Source: Chitinophaga pinensis
Lineage (GTDB): Bacteria > Bacteroidota > Bacteroidia > Chitinophagales > Chitinophagaceae
Length of the DNA: 53,230 nucleotides
Direction of reading: 5' to 3'
Assembly (NCBI GenBank): GCA_945872815.1
Contig: CAMCAY010000012.1
Location: 1 to 53,230, forward strand
Shown here: one piece after another, positions 43,575-53,155 of the stretch
Layout of the letters: every line of letters begins with the position of its first letter
How positions within the stretch are numbered: the stretch's first letter is position 1
The notes under the pieces: model-generated
Databases searched by the model: none
The model's input: the letters and a program-made list of their open reading frames with translations, nothing else
Told to the model about the DNA's origin: nothing
Position numbers and translations under genes: made by a program

Positions 43575-43805
43575 ATGTGGCAAAACATCAACAATCAACT
43601 TTATAAAAAATTCATTTTTGCAGATTTTTTGGAAGCTTTTTCTTTTATGAAAAAAGTTGCTGAAGTTGCTGAAAAAAATCAGCATCACCCAAACTGGACA
43701 AATGTTTATAATGTTGTAGAAATTCGTTTAAGCACACACGATGCGGGCAATGTAATAACAGATAAAGACTATCATTTAGCTGAACTAATTGATGCTATTC
43801 ATTGA
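43575..43805 (+). CDS. Pterin-4a-carbinolamine dehydratase
   Basis: A 76-residue PCD/DCoH protein that dehydrates 4a-hydroxytetrahydrobiopterin. The active-site signature is AEKNQHHPNWTNVYNVVEI (about 33-51) followed by RLSTHDAGNVITDKDYHLAELID. It is shorter at the N-terminus than many homologues but keeps the histidine pair and the helical face. It often accompanies phenylalanine hydroxylase, which is not in the window. Its 3' end overlaps the convergent selD gene by seven bases. Confidence 0.92.
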   Translation: MWQNINNQLYKKFIFADFLEAFSFMKKVAEVAEKNQHHPNWTNVYNVVEIRLSTHDAGNVITDKDYHLAELIDAIH

Positions 43806-44875
43806 TTTTTTACTATTATTGTTTTGTCTGTTTTTTTTACAAATCTTCCAATTGGTTCAATAAAATCCTGGTATCCTGTTTCTTTCATCAAGGCTACTGT
43901 TTCAGCAACAGCGGATTCTTTTACACTAAACAACAAGCCTCCATTTGTTTGGGGGTCCGGCAGCAGATTAAAAGCCTCCATAACATTAACTCCTTTTTCA
44001 AAAGATGTTTTTGTACTGTAGCTATTCCAGTTTCTATAAGTAGCATCCGGCACAATTCTTTGTGACAAATACTCTTTCGCTCCACTTATTACTGGTATGG
44101 ACGAATAGTATAGTTCCAGTGTAAGCTCTGCGCCCTCTGCCATTTCTATGGCATGACCCAGCAATCCAAAACCAGTAACATCAGTCATTGCTGAAACACC
44201 GGCTTTGTTTCCAAGACTTTCACCAATGCTGTTTAAATGACACATTTGATGAATCATGTCGTTTGTATGATTTGGATGAATAAGGCCTCTCTTTTGTGCA
44301 GTTGATAATATTCCTACACCAATTGACTTTGTAATAAAGAGATAATCCCCCTCTTGAGCCGTGTTGTTTTTTTTGATATTTTCTTTATCAATTATTCCTG
44401 TTACAGCTAAGCCAAAAATAGGTTCGGTAGAATCGATGCTATGTCCTCCTGCCAAAGATATTCCCGCCAAAGAACAAACCTCTCTTGCTCCTTCTATAAC
44501 TTTTTTCGCAAGAGCAGGAGAGAGTTTTTCAATAGGCCATCCCAAAACAGCAATAGCCATCAAAGGTTTTCCACCCATCGCATAAATATCGCTGATCGCA
44601 TTTGCTGAAGCAATTTTTCCGAAATCAACTGCATCATCAACGATTGGCATAAAAAAATCTGTAGTTGATATAATTGCTTTTCCGTTTCCTATGTCGTATA
44701 CTGCTGCATCATCATTCGTATTGTTGCCTATTATTAAATTGTCGTCTGTCTGTTGATAATTATTTTGCAAAATTTCATGTAAAACAGAAGGGGCGATTTT
44801 ACAGCCACAACCTGCGCCCCTTGAGTATTGTGTCAGCTTGATGGTGGTTTCATCCGATAGATTCTGCTCTGTCAT
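43799..44875 (-). CDS. selD: Selenide, water dikinase
   Basis: Makes selenophosphate from selenide and ATP. The 358-residue protein has YSRGAGCGCKIAPSVLHEIL with Cys23 (Cys form, no selenocysteine) and Lys26. It also has NDDAAVYDIGNGKAIISTTDFF, MGGKPLMAIAVLGWP, LAGGHSIDSTEPIFGLAVTG and TDVTGFGLLGHAIEMA. Complete length. Its start lies inside the end of mnmH (26-base overlap), so the two are translationally coupled, and selenophosphate is probably used for tRNA modification. Confidence 0.97.
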   Translation of the reverse strand: MTEQNLSDETTIKLTQYSRGAGCGCKIAPSVLHEILQNNYQQTDDNLIIGNNTNDDAAVYDIGNGKAIISTTDFFMPIVDDAVDFGKIASANAISDIYAMGGKPLMAIAVLGWPIEKLSPALAKKVIEGAREVCSLAGISLAGGHSIDSTEPIFGLAVTGIIDKENIKKNNTAQEGDYLFITKSIGVGILSTAQKRGLIHPNHTNDMIHQMCHLNSIGESLGNKAGVSAMTDVTGFGLLGHAIEMAEGAELTLELYYSSIPVISGAKEYLSQRIVPDATYRNWNSYSTKTSFEKGVNVMEAFNLLPDPQTNGGLLFSVKESAVAETVALMKETGYQDFIEPIGRFVKKTDKTIIVKNQ

Positions 44876-45917
44876 TTTTATTTTTTAAATAAGCGATCAA
44901 TTTTGTTTTGTTGTCTTCTGGATTGGTAGAATCCATTATTATGGAATGTATGTTCGCGGTAGAATTGTCTCTTTTGTGAAGGGATTTTAAATACATTTTG
45001 TCGTAATACTTAAGTAAAATTAAAAAGGCCTCTTTTACTTGATTCTCATTTAATAGTTGAATTATTGTTTTCGTTTCAAGTGGCCCTAATCTTTTTTGTA
45101 TTCTTGTTACCGCTTCAATTAATTTTTCTGTTTCGAGCACTCCATAGTTTTTTTCTATAAATGCCAGCCTTTCGTGAAACGGTATATCTATGAAATATAC
45201 CGGCGCCTTTCTAATGGTGTGCCAGAGTGGGTGAGGAATATTTACCCTTCCTATTCTTTGGCTTTCATCCTCTAGCCAAAAATCGGTTTTATTTAAATAA
45301 AGTTCTATTGCTAGCTTGTTTTCAAACATTTCCTGTGTTGGCTGCGGTTCTTGACCAATGCCTCCAAATGCAGATCCCTTGTGGTTTGCCAATGCCTCGA
45401 GGTCTATCACATTTTCATTTGATTCTCGAAGAGATTGTAAAAGTTCTGTTTTACCACTTCCGGTAAACCCTCCCAGAACTTTTATTTTATACTCATGTTC
45501 AAATTGTTCCAACACCCAGTTTCTATAAGCCTTATATCCTCCTTCCAACACAATAACATCAAAACCATATAAATCAAGCAGCCATGCAACACCTCCGCTT
45601 CTCATCCCTCCACGCCAACAATGCAACAATATTTTATTTGAATCTGATTGGTTTTTTTTTAACGTTGTTTCCACGCTTTCAATCATTCCTCTCATCTTCT
45701 TTCCAAAAAAATCAACACCTATTTTTATTGCTTTCTGTTTACTTTGTTGTTTATACGCCGTTCCCACCTCTTTTCTTTCTTCATCAGAAAACAATGGTAA
45801 AGCATAGGCTTTTGGTATATGTGCATGATTGTATTCTCCCGGACTTCTCACATCAAAAACGGGAAGGGTAAATGACAACTCAATAAATTCAGTAATTGAT
45901 ATTTTTTTTACAGGCAT
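44850..45917 (-). CDS. mnmH: tRNA 2-selenouridine synthase (MnmH/SelU)
   Basis: Replaces sulfur of 2-thiouridine at the tRNA wobble position by selenium via a geranylated intermediate. The 355-residue protein has an N-terminal rhodanese domain (VFDVRSPGEYNHAHIPKA; catalytic Cys100 in LLHCWRGGMRSG) and a C-terminal P-loop part (GGFTGSGKTELL, about 149-160). Partner selD overlaps its 3' end by 26 bases, which makes the function call strong. Confidence 0.96.
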   Translation of the reverse strand: MPVKKISITEFIELSFTLPVFDVRSPGEYNHAHIPKAYALPLFSDEERKEVGTAYKQQSKQKAIKIGVDFFGKKMRGMIESVETTLKKNQSDSNKILLHCWRGGMRSGGVAWLLDLYGFDVIVLEGGYKAYRNWVLEQFEHEYKIKVLGGFTGSGKTELLQSLRESNENVIDLEALANHKGSAFGGIGQEPQPTQEMFENKLAIELYLNKTDFWLEDESQRIGRVNIPHPLWHTIRKAPVYFIDIPFHERLAFIEKNYGVLETEKLIEAVTRIQKRLGPLETKTIIQLLNENQVKEAFLILLKYYDKMYLKSLHKRDNSTANIHSIIMDSTNPEDNKTKLIAYLKNKNDRAESIG

Positions 45918-45940
45918 TTTTAATTAGCGTGTCCTCTCTT

Positions 45941-47002
45941 TTATAATCTGCTCGAAAGACTATTGAATATCTGTAATAACGTAGTATCTAAATCGTATTC
46001 CCAGTGCCAATCAGGATAATGATTCCTAAACTTGGTCAGGTCGCTGATATACCAAATATGATCTCCAATACGATTTTCATCTGTATAAGATATATTTATT
46101 TTATTGCCCGTTATTTTCTCACACAATGCAACGGCTTCCTTCATTGAGCAGTTCGCAAATCTGCCACCTCCTGCATTATACACTTCCCCCTGTTTAGGAT
46201 TTTGGTAAAAGTGCCAGAACATATTTACGAGATCGCTGCTGTGTATGTTATCTCTAACTTGCTTTCCATTGTAACCAAAAACAGTATAATGTTGACCAGT
46301 AATAGCGCATTTCATTAAATAGGCTAGAAAACCATGTAGTTGTGTTCCAGAGTGGTTGGGCCCTGTTAAACACCCTCCACGAAATACACCTGTTTTCATT
46401 CCAAAATATCTGCCGTATTCTTGTACCAATACATCTGCAGCTACTTTTGATGCCCCAAATAATGAATGCTTGCTTTGATCTATGGTCATTTCTTCGTTTA
46501 TTCCTTCTTTAAAATAAGGATGTGAAGCATCTATTTCCCATCTTGTTTCTAGTTGAACCAGTGGAAGCTCATTGGGTTTATCTCCATACACTTTATTGGT
46601 GGAAGTAAAAATAAAAACTGACTCAAGGCAAAACTTCCTTGTCATTTCCAGAAGATTCATTGTGCCATTCGCATTCACAGAAAAATCTGTCAAAGGCTCT
46701 CTTGCAGCCCAGTCGTGACTTGGTTGTGCTGCAGTGTGAACAATTAACTTTATGTCGGAGTTGTATTTTTCAAACACCCGTTGCACTTCGGCTACATCTC
46801 TAATATCAATATTATGGTGTTCGTAATTAGTAAATTTTTCTGAGAGATTTTGTCTGTTCCAATCTGTTGATGCTTCTGCTCCAAAAAAATATTGACGCAT
46901 GTTATTGTCAATTCCGACAATCTTATCAAACTTATTTGAAAAAAAAGCCACAGCTTCACTGCCGATTAAACCTGCAGAACCTGTTACAATAGCTATGTTC
47001 AT
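45941..47002 (-). CDS. NAD-dependent epimerase, CDP-paratose 2-epimerase-like
   Basis: A 353-residue extended short-chain dehydrogenase. It has NAD-binding TGSAGLIG (7-14), [31 protein letters not shown] (131-141, close to tyvelose epimerases) and [20 protein letters not shown]. At the catalytic YxxxK position it reads LFGASK, with Phe182 in place of Tyr and Lys186 kept. From memory, close relatives share this LFGASK, so it may be a family trait. The sugar nucleotide substrate is unknown. 23 bases upstream of mnmH in the same direction. Confidence 0.85.
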   Translation of the reverse strand: MNIAIVTGSAGLIGSEAVAFFSNKFDKIVGIDNNMRQYFFGAEASTDWNRQNLSEKFTNYEHHNIDIRDVAEVQRVFEKYNSDIKLIVHTAAQPSHDWAAREPLTDFSVNANGTMNLLEMTRKFCLESVFIFTSTNKVYGDKPNELPLVQLETRWEIDASHPYFKEGINEEMTIDQSKHSLFGASKVAADVLVQEYGRYFGMKTGVFRGGCLTGPNHSGTQLHGFLAYLMKCAITGQHYTVFGYNGKQVRDNIHSSDLVNMFWHFYQNPKQGEVYNAGGGRFANCSMKEAVALCEKITGNKINISYTDENRIGDHIWYISDLTKFRNHYPDWHWEYDLDTTLLQIFNSLSSRL

Positions 47003-47076
47003 TTTATTGATATTTTATGAAGACTAGATTAATTTATATTCAACGAAATTAAACAAAATACAAGTTTCCTAATCAA

Positions 47077-47104
47077 AAACAGCCCGCTAAATAACGGGCT
47101 GTTT
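47077..47104 (-). terminator. Intrinsic terminator after rho
   Basis: Ten-base-pair stem AAACAGCCCG/CGGGCTGTTT with an eight-base loop. On the minus strand it runs into TTTTTG; on the plus strand T residues follow too, so it may act both ways. It lies 22 bases past the rho stop. Confidence 0.85.
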
Positions 47105-47126
47105 AATTTTATTGAAAGATCTGTTT

Positions 47127-48623
47127 TTATCCATTCATAGATGTTAAAAACTCTGCGTTATCTTTTGTACCCTTCATGTTTTTCAATAACATATTAATCG
47201 CTTCTTCCGGATTCATATCTGCAATATGCTTGCGCAATACCCACATTCTTTGGAATGTATCTTTGTCTTGCAACAAATCATCTCTTCTGGTAGAAGAAGA
47301 AACGATATCAATTGCAGGATAAATTCTTCTGTTAGATAATTTTCTTTCTAATTGAAGCTCCATGTTTCCTGTTCCTTTGAATTCCTCAAAAATAACTTCG
47401 TCCATTTTACTTCCTGTTTCTACCAATGCTGTAGCTATGATAGTAAGCGAACCGCCGTTTTCTATTTTACGAGCCGCACCAAAAAATTGTTTTGGTTTTT
47501 GCATAGCGTTTGCTTCAACACCACCAGAAAGCACTTTTCCGCTGGATGGAGCAACCGTATTATGCGCACGCGCCAATCTTGTGATAGAATCCAACAATAT
47601 AACTACATCATGGCCACATTCCACCAATCGCTTTGCTTTTTGTAATGCAATGGTAGAAACTTTTACGTGCTTCTCTGCCGGTTCGTCAAACGTAGAAGCA
47701 ATTACTTCTGCCTTTACGCTTCTTTCCATATCAGTTACCTCTTCGGGTCTTTCATCCACTAGCACAATCATTAAATAACATTCCGGATGATTCTCTGCTA
47801 TTGCATTAGCAAGCTCCTTTAACAACATCGTCTTTCCGGTCTTTGGCTGCGCAACAATCAAGCCTCTTTGCCCTTTTCCTATTGGCGTAAATAGATCCAT
47901 AATCCGAGTGCTGTAATTGTCGGACTTCGTTGTTAGGTTTAATTTTTCAAATGGAAACAATGGTGTTAAATAATCAAAAGGAACACGATCTCTTACATCT
48001 TCAGGGCCTTTTCCATTTATTGTTTCCACCTTTAATAATGCGAAATATTTTTCTCCTTCCTTTGGTGGTCTTACCGATCCATAAACCGTGTCACCCGTTT
48101 TTAAACCAAACAATTTTATTTGTGAAGGAGAAACATAAATATCATCAGGACTAGATAAATAATTATAATCGCTGCTTCTTAAAAATCCATATCCATCTGG
48201 CATCATTTCTAAAACACCCTCTCCCAACACAATTCCATCAAATTCAATGTTGAAAACGGGTTGCTCTCTTCTTTGGGTTTGAAAATTTTTACTTTCTCTA
48301 ACGGGAGTGTTTGTAACAGACGGCTCTTGTTCATTTTGTTGAACATCTTCTTCTTGTAACATCTGTGCAATTGCCGGAGGTATAGAGGTTGATTCATTTG
48401 TGATGGGTTGTAAGTCTTCTTCTTCTTCCAACAACTCAAGCTTTGTTTTTTTTATGACAGGTTTCTTTTCTACCTCTGTTTTTTTAGGCTTATTGATTTT
48501 CTTGGTTTCCGAATCGGCACTTGTGATTATTTCCGATTCTTTTGACATAACTTCTTCTTCTGTTTTAATTATTCTTTTGCGCTTTGGCTTTTCTGTTTGA
48601 GCAGGCTTCTTTTCTGTTGCCAT
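47127..48623 (-). CDS. rho: Transcription termination factor Rho
   Basis: A hexameric RNA helicase that ends transcription. The 498-residue protein has a low-complexity Lys/Glu/Thr-rich N-terminal tail (1 to about 120) and a cold-shock RNA-binding domain ([35 protein letters not shown]). It then has Walker A in [48 protein letters not shown], the Q-loop [14 protein letters not shown] and [25 protein letters not shown]. The helical domain that usually begins Rho is not seen; an in-frame stop lies two codons before the ATG. Followed by a terminator. Confidence 0.97.
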   Translation of the reverse strand: MATEKKPAQTEKPKRKRIIKTEEEVMSKESEIITSADSETKKINKPKKTEVEKKPVIKKTKLELLEEEEDLQPITNESTSIPPAIAQMLQEEDVQQNEQEPSVTNTPVRESKNFQTQRREQPVFNIEFDGIVLGEGVLEMMPDGYGFLRSSDYNYLSSPDDIYVSPSQIKLFGLKTGDTVYGSVRPPKEGEKYFALLKVETINGKGPEDVRDRVPFDYLTPLFPFEKLNLTTKSDNYSTRIMDLFTPIGKGQRGLIVAQPKTGKTMLLKELANAIAENHPECYLMIVLVDERPEEVTDMERSVKAEVIASTFDEPAEKHVKVSTIALQKAKRLVECGHDVVILLDSITRLARAHNTVAPSSGKVLSGGVEANAMQKPKQFFGAARKIENGGSLTIIATALVETGSKMDEVIFEEFKGTGNMELQLERKLSNRRIYPAIDIVSSSTRRDDLLQDKDTFQRMWVLRKHIADMNPEEAINMLLKNMKGTKDNAEFLTSMNG

Positions 48624-49215
48624 ATTTTAGTTGATAAGTTTAGTGATTATTGTTAGCAAACGTTTTGATAAAATTTCTTTGATAGCCCAATATGTCGTTT
48701 TGGTGATTACGAACTGTGAAACTGCATTAAATCATATATTGAAAACTGCGTTTAAAAAATATTACGCTCTTGAATAAATTGTAGTTGAAATTTTGATTTG
48801 ATGGATTTGGTGTAAACAAAGAAGCGATTTGAAAAGAGTGTTGTTTTATACCATTTCTGATGCAATATTAGGTTGTTTTTTTAAAACAAACGAATTTTTT
48901 AGAATAAAATATTTTGACTTGGTTTTCTATACAATGATATTGCGCAGACAACTAAATATAATTTTTAATACCTTCTTGTTTTATTATTGTAGCTGTTTTT
49001 TTCAATACAGGATATACGTAATTGATAATTAAAAATGAATATTAAACAATTAAAGCTACCTTTGTTTTAGTTATTTATATTTTTCTGCGGCGCAAAGCCG
49101 GTTATATTGATTATTTAAAATCGTGTTTACACACATAGATTTCATCAAATAATAGCCTTGTTTTTGATGATGGAGACTTTCTTCATTTCCGCACTCATTT
49201 TTTAATTTTACAATT
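48624..49215. other. Long intergenic region between rho and the rhlE-type gene
   Basis: 592 bases with no credible gene; the open frame 48829-49032 is Phe/Tyr-rich with a TTG start and looks like chance in AT-rich DNA. It must hold the rho promoter (a near-match AACGTTTG at 48658-48665, minus strand) and a plus-strand -7 box at 49057-49064. The probable helicase leader (about 49070-49215) has a small hairpin CGGC-GCAAA-GCCG near 49090 and an inverted pair CATCAAA/TTTGATG at about 49144-49173. Confidence 0.5.
49057..49064 (+). promoter_or_regulatory. rhlE-type gene -7 box with long leader
   Basis: TACCTTTG, full consensus, preceded at 19 bases by ATG as an imperfect -33 TTG. The implied leader is about 145 bases, the longest seen in this window. 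Confidence 0.55.
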
Positions 49216-50478
49216 TTGTTATTTTCAGATTTACAAATTATTGAGCCCATTTTGCATGCGCTCAAAGAAGAGGGCTACTCTTCGCCTACACCCATTCAGG
49301 AAAAAGCCATTCCCTTTATTTTATCAGGAAAAGACTTGTTGGGATGTGCTCAAACAGGAACCGGAAAAACTGCTGCTTTCGCCATTCCCATTTTGCAACT
49401 TTTAAGCAATCCTCATGCCGTTAAAATCGGCGATAAGCCAATAAGGGCTTTGATTTTAACCCCAACAAGGGAACTGGCTATTCAAATTGAAGAAAGTTTT
49501 CGCGCCTATGGAAAAAAGCTCAGATTAAAGCACCTTGTTGTTTTTGGAGGCGTTAGTCAAGTGCCTCAAACAAATGCTCTTGAAAGAGGAACCGATATAT
49601 TGGTAGCAACACCAGGAAGACTGCTTGACTTAATTAATCAAGGTTTCATCAACCTAAAAGATATTGAAATCTTTGTGTTAGATGAAGCAGACCGAATGCT
49701 TGACATGGGATTTGTTCACGACGTAAAAAGAGTAATCACCAAACTGCCACAAAAAAGACAAACCCTTTTCTTCTCTGCTACTATGCCAGATGAAATAAAA
49801 TCATTGGCAAATGCAATTTTAATCAATCCTGAAAAAGTAGAAGTAACACCCGTTTCTTCCACTGCAGACACAATAAACCAATCATTGTTTTTTGTAGAAA
49901 AAGCAAATAAAAAATCATTACTAGCCAATATTCTTAAAGACCAAGAGATAAAATCTGCGCTGGTTTTTACCAGAACAAAACATGGTGCCGATAAGGTAGT
50001 AAAAGATCTCGTTAAAATTGGTATAAAGGCCGAAGCAATTCATGGTAATAAATCTCAAAATGCCAGACAAAGAGCGCTAACTAATTTTAAAGACCGTTCC
50101 ACAAGAGTTTTGGTGGCTACAGACATTGCTGCAAGAGGAATTGATGTAGATGAATTAACCCACGTTATTAACTACGAACTCCCCAATATCCCCGAAACCT
50201 ACGTTCACAGAATTGGCAGAACAGGAAGGGCAGGATTAAGCGGTGTGGCTTTGTCTTTTTGTGAACAAGAAGAAGTGCCTTATTTAAAAGATATTCAAAA
50301 ACTAATCGGAAAAAAAATCAACGTTGATCGATCACACGATTATCATATTGACCTGAATGTTGAAACGAATAAAAATCACGCACCTCAACAAAATCAACAG
50401 AAAGGAAAATCATCAAACAATAAAAACAGAAATTCTAATAAAAACAAAAGAAATTTTTCAAGACAAAGACCTCAATAA
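49216..50478 (+). CDS. rhlE: DEAD-box RNA helicase, RhlE-like
   Basis: A 420-residue ATP-dependent RNA helicase. Motifs in order: Q-motif area YSSPTPIQEKAIP, Walker A AQTGTGKTAA, LTPTRELA, TPGRLLD, VLDEADRMLDMGF, FSATMP, ALVFTRTKHGAD, TDIAARGIDV and HRIGRTGRAG. A basic, Asn/Lys-rich tail (about 385-420) should bind RNA. It likely works in ribosome assembly or RNA turnover, often at low temperature. The TTG start at 49216 gives MLFSDLQIIEPILHAL, matching the usual RhlE opening; no ATG is available. Confidence 0.95.
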   Translation: MLFSDLQIIEPILHALKEEGYSSPTPIQEKAIPFILSGKDLLGCAQTGTGKTAAFAIPILQLLSNPHAVKIGDKPIRALILTPTRELAIQIEESFRAYGKKLRLKHLVVFGGVSQVPQTNALERGTDILVATPGRLLDLINQGFINLKDIEIFVLDEADRMLDMGFVHDVKRVITKLPQKRQTLFFSATMPDEIKSLANAILINPEKVEVTPVSSTADTINQSLFFVEKANKKSLLANILKDQEIKSALVFTRTKHGADKVVKDLVKIGIKAEAIHGNKSQNARQRALTNFKDRSTRVLVATDIAARGIDVDELTHVINYELPNIPETYVHRIGRTGRAGLSGVALSFCEQEEVPYLKDIQKLIGKKINVDRSHDYHIDLNVETNKNHAPQQNQQKGKSSNNKNRNSNKNKRNFSRQRPQ

Positions 50479-50502
50479 TTCAATTATCATTCATTCCGTT
50501 TT

Positions 50503-50510
50503 TATATTTG
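50503..50510 (+). promoter_or_regulatory. asnS -7 box
   Basis: TATATTTG, full match to TAnnTTTG, 19 bases before the asnS ATG. No clear -33 TTG. Confidence 0.55.
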
Positions 50511-50529
50511 TAGAATAAATATTAATAGC

Positions 50530-51972
50530 ATGTTTAGTAAGCGCACTAGAATCAAAGATTTATTACAATCCGATAATGTTAATTTCCAGGCAACTGTAAT
50601 GGGTTGGGTAAGAACTTTTAGAAACAATCAATTCATTGCATTAAACGATGGCAGCACCAACAATAACCTGCAAATCGTAATAGCATTGGGTTCTCTTGAA
50701 GAACAATTACTCAAAAGAATTACAACCGGTGCTTGCATAAAGGCCAGTGGAGAAATTATTGCCTCATTGGGTAAAGGACAAAAAATTGAATTAAATGCAA
50801 GCGAAGTGGAAATCCTGGGTGACAGCGATGCAGAAAAATTTCCTTTGCAGCCTAAAAAACATAGTTTGGAATTCTTACGAGAAATTGCTCATCTCCGATT
50901 TCGCACGAATACATTTGGAGCTGTTTTCAGAATAAGACACTCTCTGGCATTTGCTATTCACTCATTTTTTAATAAAAAAGGATTTGTCTATTTACACACC
51001 CCCATAATTACTGCAAGTGATGCAGAGGGTGCGGGTGAAATGTTTAAGGTAACTACTTTTCCGTTAGATGGTACAGCGCCCACAAACGACGACGGCTCTA
51101 TCAATTTCAAAGAAGATTTTTTTGGCAGAAGTACAAACCTTACGGTAAGCGGTCAATTGGAAGGTGAGCTCGCGGCAATGGCTTTCAGTGATATTTATAC
51201 TTTTGGCCCTACTTTTCGTGCTGAAAACAGTAATACTACCAGACATCTTGCAGAGTTTTGGATGATAGAACCCGAAATGGCTTTCTATGATTTAGAAGAC
51301 AATATGAACCTTGCAGAAGAGTTCATTAAATATATTATCCGATATGCAATGGATAACAATAAAGAAGATTTAGATTTCTTAACACAACGTCTGGAAGAAG
51401 AAGAAAAACAAAAACCTCAAAATGAAAGAAGCGAAATGAGCTTACTTCAAAAGTTGGAGTTTGTAGTTAATAATAATTTTGAAAGAATTACTTATACTGA
51501 AGCGATTGAAATATTAAAAGAATCAAGCCATAATAAGAAAAAGAAATTTCAATATATCATTGACAAATGGGGTATCGATCTTCAAAGCGAACATGAAAGA
51601 TATTTGGTTGAAAAACATTTTAAAAAGCCTGTTATTCTCACCAATTATCCAAAAGAAATCAAAGCATTTTACATGCGCCAAAATGATGATGGTAAAACAG
51701 TTGCAGCCATGGATATTCTTGCTCCTGGTATCGGTGAAATAGTGGGTGGGTCTCAAAGAGAAGAACGCCTGGATAAACTAACTCAAAGAATGGAAGAAAT
51801 GCATATTCCAACGGATGAGCTAGATTGGTATTTAGATACAAGAAGATTTGGGGCGTGTCCTCACGCAGGGTTTGGGCTTGGATTTGAAAGAATTGTTCAG
51901 TTTGTAACCGGTATGGGAAACATTAGAGATGTAATTCCTTTCCCGAGGTATCCAAAAAGTGCTTCTTTCTAA
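50530..51972 (+). CDS. asnS: Asparagine-tRNA ligase
   Basis: Charges tRNA-Asn with asparagine. The 480-residue class IIb synthetase has an N-terminal OB-fold anticodon domain ([20 protein letters not shown]), motif 1 around [18 protein letters not shown], motif 2 [20 protein letters not shown] and motif 3 [15 protein letters not shown]. An insertion in the middle (about 280-350, [19 protein letters not shown] onward) is typical of the Bacteroidota enzyme. The ATG at 50530 is clear. Co-directional with corA, 33 bases apart. Confidence 0.97.
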   Translation: MFSKRTRIKDLLQSDNVNFQATVMGWVRTFRNNQFIALNDGSTNNNLQIVIALGSLEEQLLKRITTGACIKASGEIIASLGKGQKIELNASEVEILGDSDAEKFPLQPKKHSLEFLREIAHLRFRTNTFGAVFRIRHSLAFAIHSFFNKKGFVYLHTPIITASDAEGAGEMFKVTTFPLDGTAPTNDDGSINFKEDFFGRSTNLTVSGQLEGELAAMAFSDIYTFGPTFRAENSNTTRHLAEFWMIEPEMAFYDLEDNMNLAEEFIKYIIRYAMDNNKEDLDFLTQRLEEEEKQKPQNERSEMSLLQKLEFVVNNNFERITYTEAIEILKESSHNKKKKFQYIIDKWGIDLQSEHERYLVEKHFKKPVILTNYPKEIKAFYMRQNDDGKTVAAMDILAPGIGEIVGGSQREERLDKLTQRMEEMHIPTDELDWYLDTRRFGACPHAGFGLGFERIVQFVTGMGNIRDVIPFPRYPKSASF

Positions 51973-52005
51973 TTTTAGTAATAGGGACTTTATTTAAATT
52001 ACAAG

Positions 52006-53097
52006 ATGATTAAAAAAAGCTACTTCAATTATCTTATCAATCCCCTTGGTTCATTAAGTACCAAAAAAGTGCTGCAAGTAAATCCTACTGTTGCTTCCAA
52101 CAGAAAAGAAGCAGACAACATAGCCATTTATTTAGTTGAGTACAATAGCGAAAATTGCGTTTTTAAAAAATTAGACAATATTGAGGATAGTTACAAACAC
52201 CTTCACACAAAAGAAATAAGTTGGATTAATATTGACGGCATTAAAAAATCCGAAGTTGAAAAAATCGCCAGTCGCTTTGGAATTCACCCTTTAATCATTG
52301 AAGATATTGTAAGTTCGGGGCAAAGACCTAAAACCGACCAAATTAATGGTTTGCTGTTTTGTGTATTAAACATGCTCTACTTTAATGAAAAAGAATCTTC
52401 CGTAGAAACTGAACAAATCAGCATTGTATTAGGAAAAGATTTTGTAATCAGCTTTCAGGAAGATGCCACAAGAGATGTATTCAATGTTCTAAGAGAGAAA
52501 ATTAAAATATCCAACAGCAAGGTCAGACAAAATGGTGCAGACTTTTTGTTTTATACTCTTCTTGACTCTATTGTTGATCATTATTATCTCGTGATGGAAA
52601 AATTAGCTGAAAAAATTGAAGCGTTGGAAGAAGATATTTTGAAAAACAGTGACAGTAGAACGCTCATTAAAATAAATATGCTTCGGAAAGAAATGATTTT
52701 ATTAAAGCGAAGCGTCGGACCCGTAAGAGACTTAATAAATGGAATTTTAAAAAGCGAAACAGAATTGATAGAATCAAAAACAGAGAAATATTTTAAAGAC
52801 GTTTTTGATCATATCATTCAGGCAAATGATCTTGCTGAAAACTATCGCGATATGATGATTAACTTACAGGATTTGTATATGAGCCATGTGAACTTAAAAC
52901 AAAATGAAGTCATGAAAGTTATGGCCATTGTTACCTGTCTATTGGCTCCAGCAACCGTTATTGGTGCTGTGTTTGGAATGAATTTCGAACAAATTCCCAT
53001 GCTGCATAATAAATGGGGGTTTGGAATTTGTGTTCTTTTAATGGTTTCTATTCCTATTTGGATGATTTCTTTTTTTAAAAGAGACACTATCCCTTAA
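52006..53097 (+). CDS. corA: Magnesium/cobalt transporter CorA
   Basis: A pentameric Mg2+ channel. The 363-residue protein has a large cytoplasmic N-terminal domain (about 1-295) with HPLIIEDIVSSGQRPKTDQI and the long stalk helix (LRKEMILLKRSVGPVRDLINGI). Two membrane helices close the protein (about 303-323 and 336-356), with the GMN selectivity motif in VFGMNFEQIP between them and a basic end (FFKRDT). Probably co-transcribed with asnS; a terminator follows. Confidence 0.96.
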   Translation: MIKKSYFNYLINPLGSLSTKKVLQVNPTVASNRKEADNIAIYLVEYNSENCVFKKLDNIEDSYKHLHTKEISWINIDGIKKSEVEKIASRFGIHPLIIEDIVSSGQRPKTDQINGLLFCVLNMLYFNEKESSVETEQISIVLGKDFVISFQEDATRDVFNVLREKIKISNSKVRQNGADFLFYTLLDSIVDHYYLVMEKLAEKIEALEEDILKNSDSRTLIKINMLRKEMILLKRSVGPVRDLINGILKSETELIESKTEKYFKDVFDHIIQANDLAENYRDMMINLQDLYMSHVNLKQNEVMKVMAIVTCLLAPATVIGAVFGMNFEQIPMLHNKWGFGICVLLMVSIPIWMISFFKRDTIP

Positions 53098-53120
53098 ACT
53101 GTGTAAGTTAAAAAATATTG

Positions 53121-53155
53121 GGGTTTGACTTTTGCTAAAGTCGAACCCTATTTTC
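53121..53155 (+). terminator. Intrinsic terminator after corA
   Basis: Stem GGGTTTGACTTT/AAAGTCGAACCC (12 pairs including one G-T), loop TGCT, followed by TATTTTC. It lies 23 bases past the corA stop and ends the asnS-corA transcript. Confidence 0.75.

Noticed and set aside
44785-44830. Possible selenocysteine codon in selD
   Set aside because: The position reads Cys (GAGCGCK with TGC/TGT codons); no in-frame TGA.
48829-49032. Open frame of 67 codons in the rho-rhlE gap
   Set aside because: TTG start, very rich in Phe, Tyr and Ile as expected from random AT-rich DNA, and it overlaps probable promoter sequence.
49071-49265. Minus-strand open frame across the rhlE-type start
   Set aside because: It overlaps the well-supported helicase N-terminus and its leader, and has no family features.
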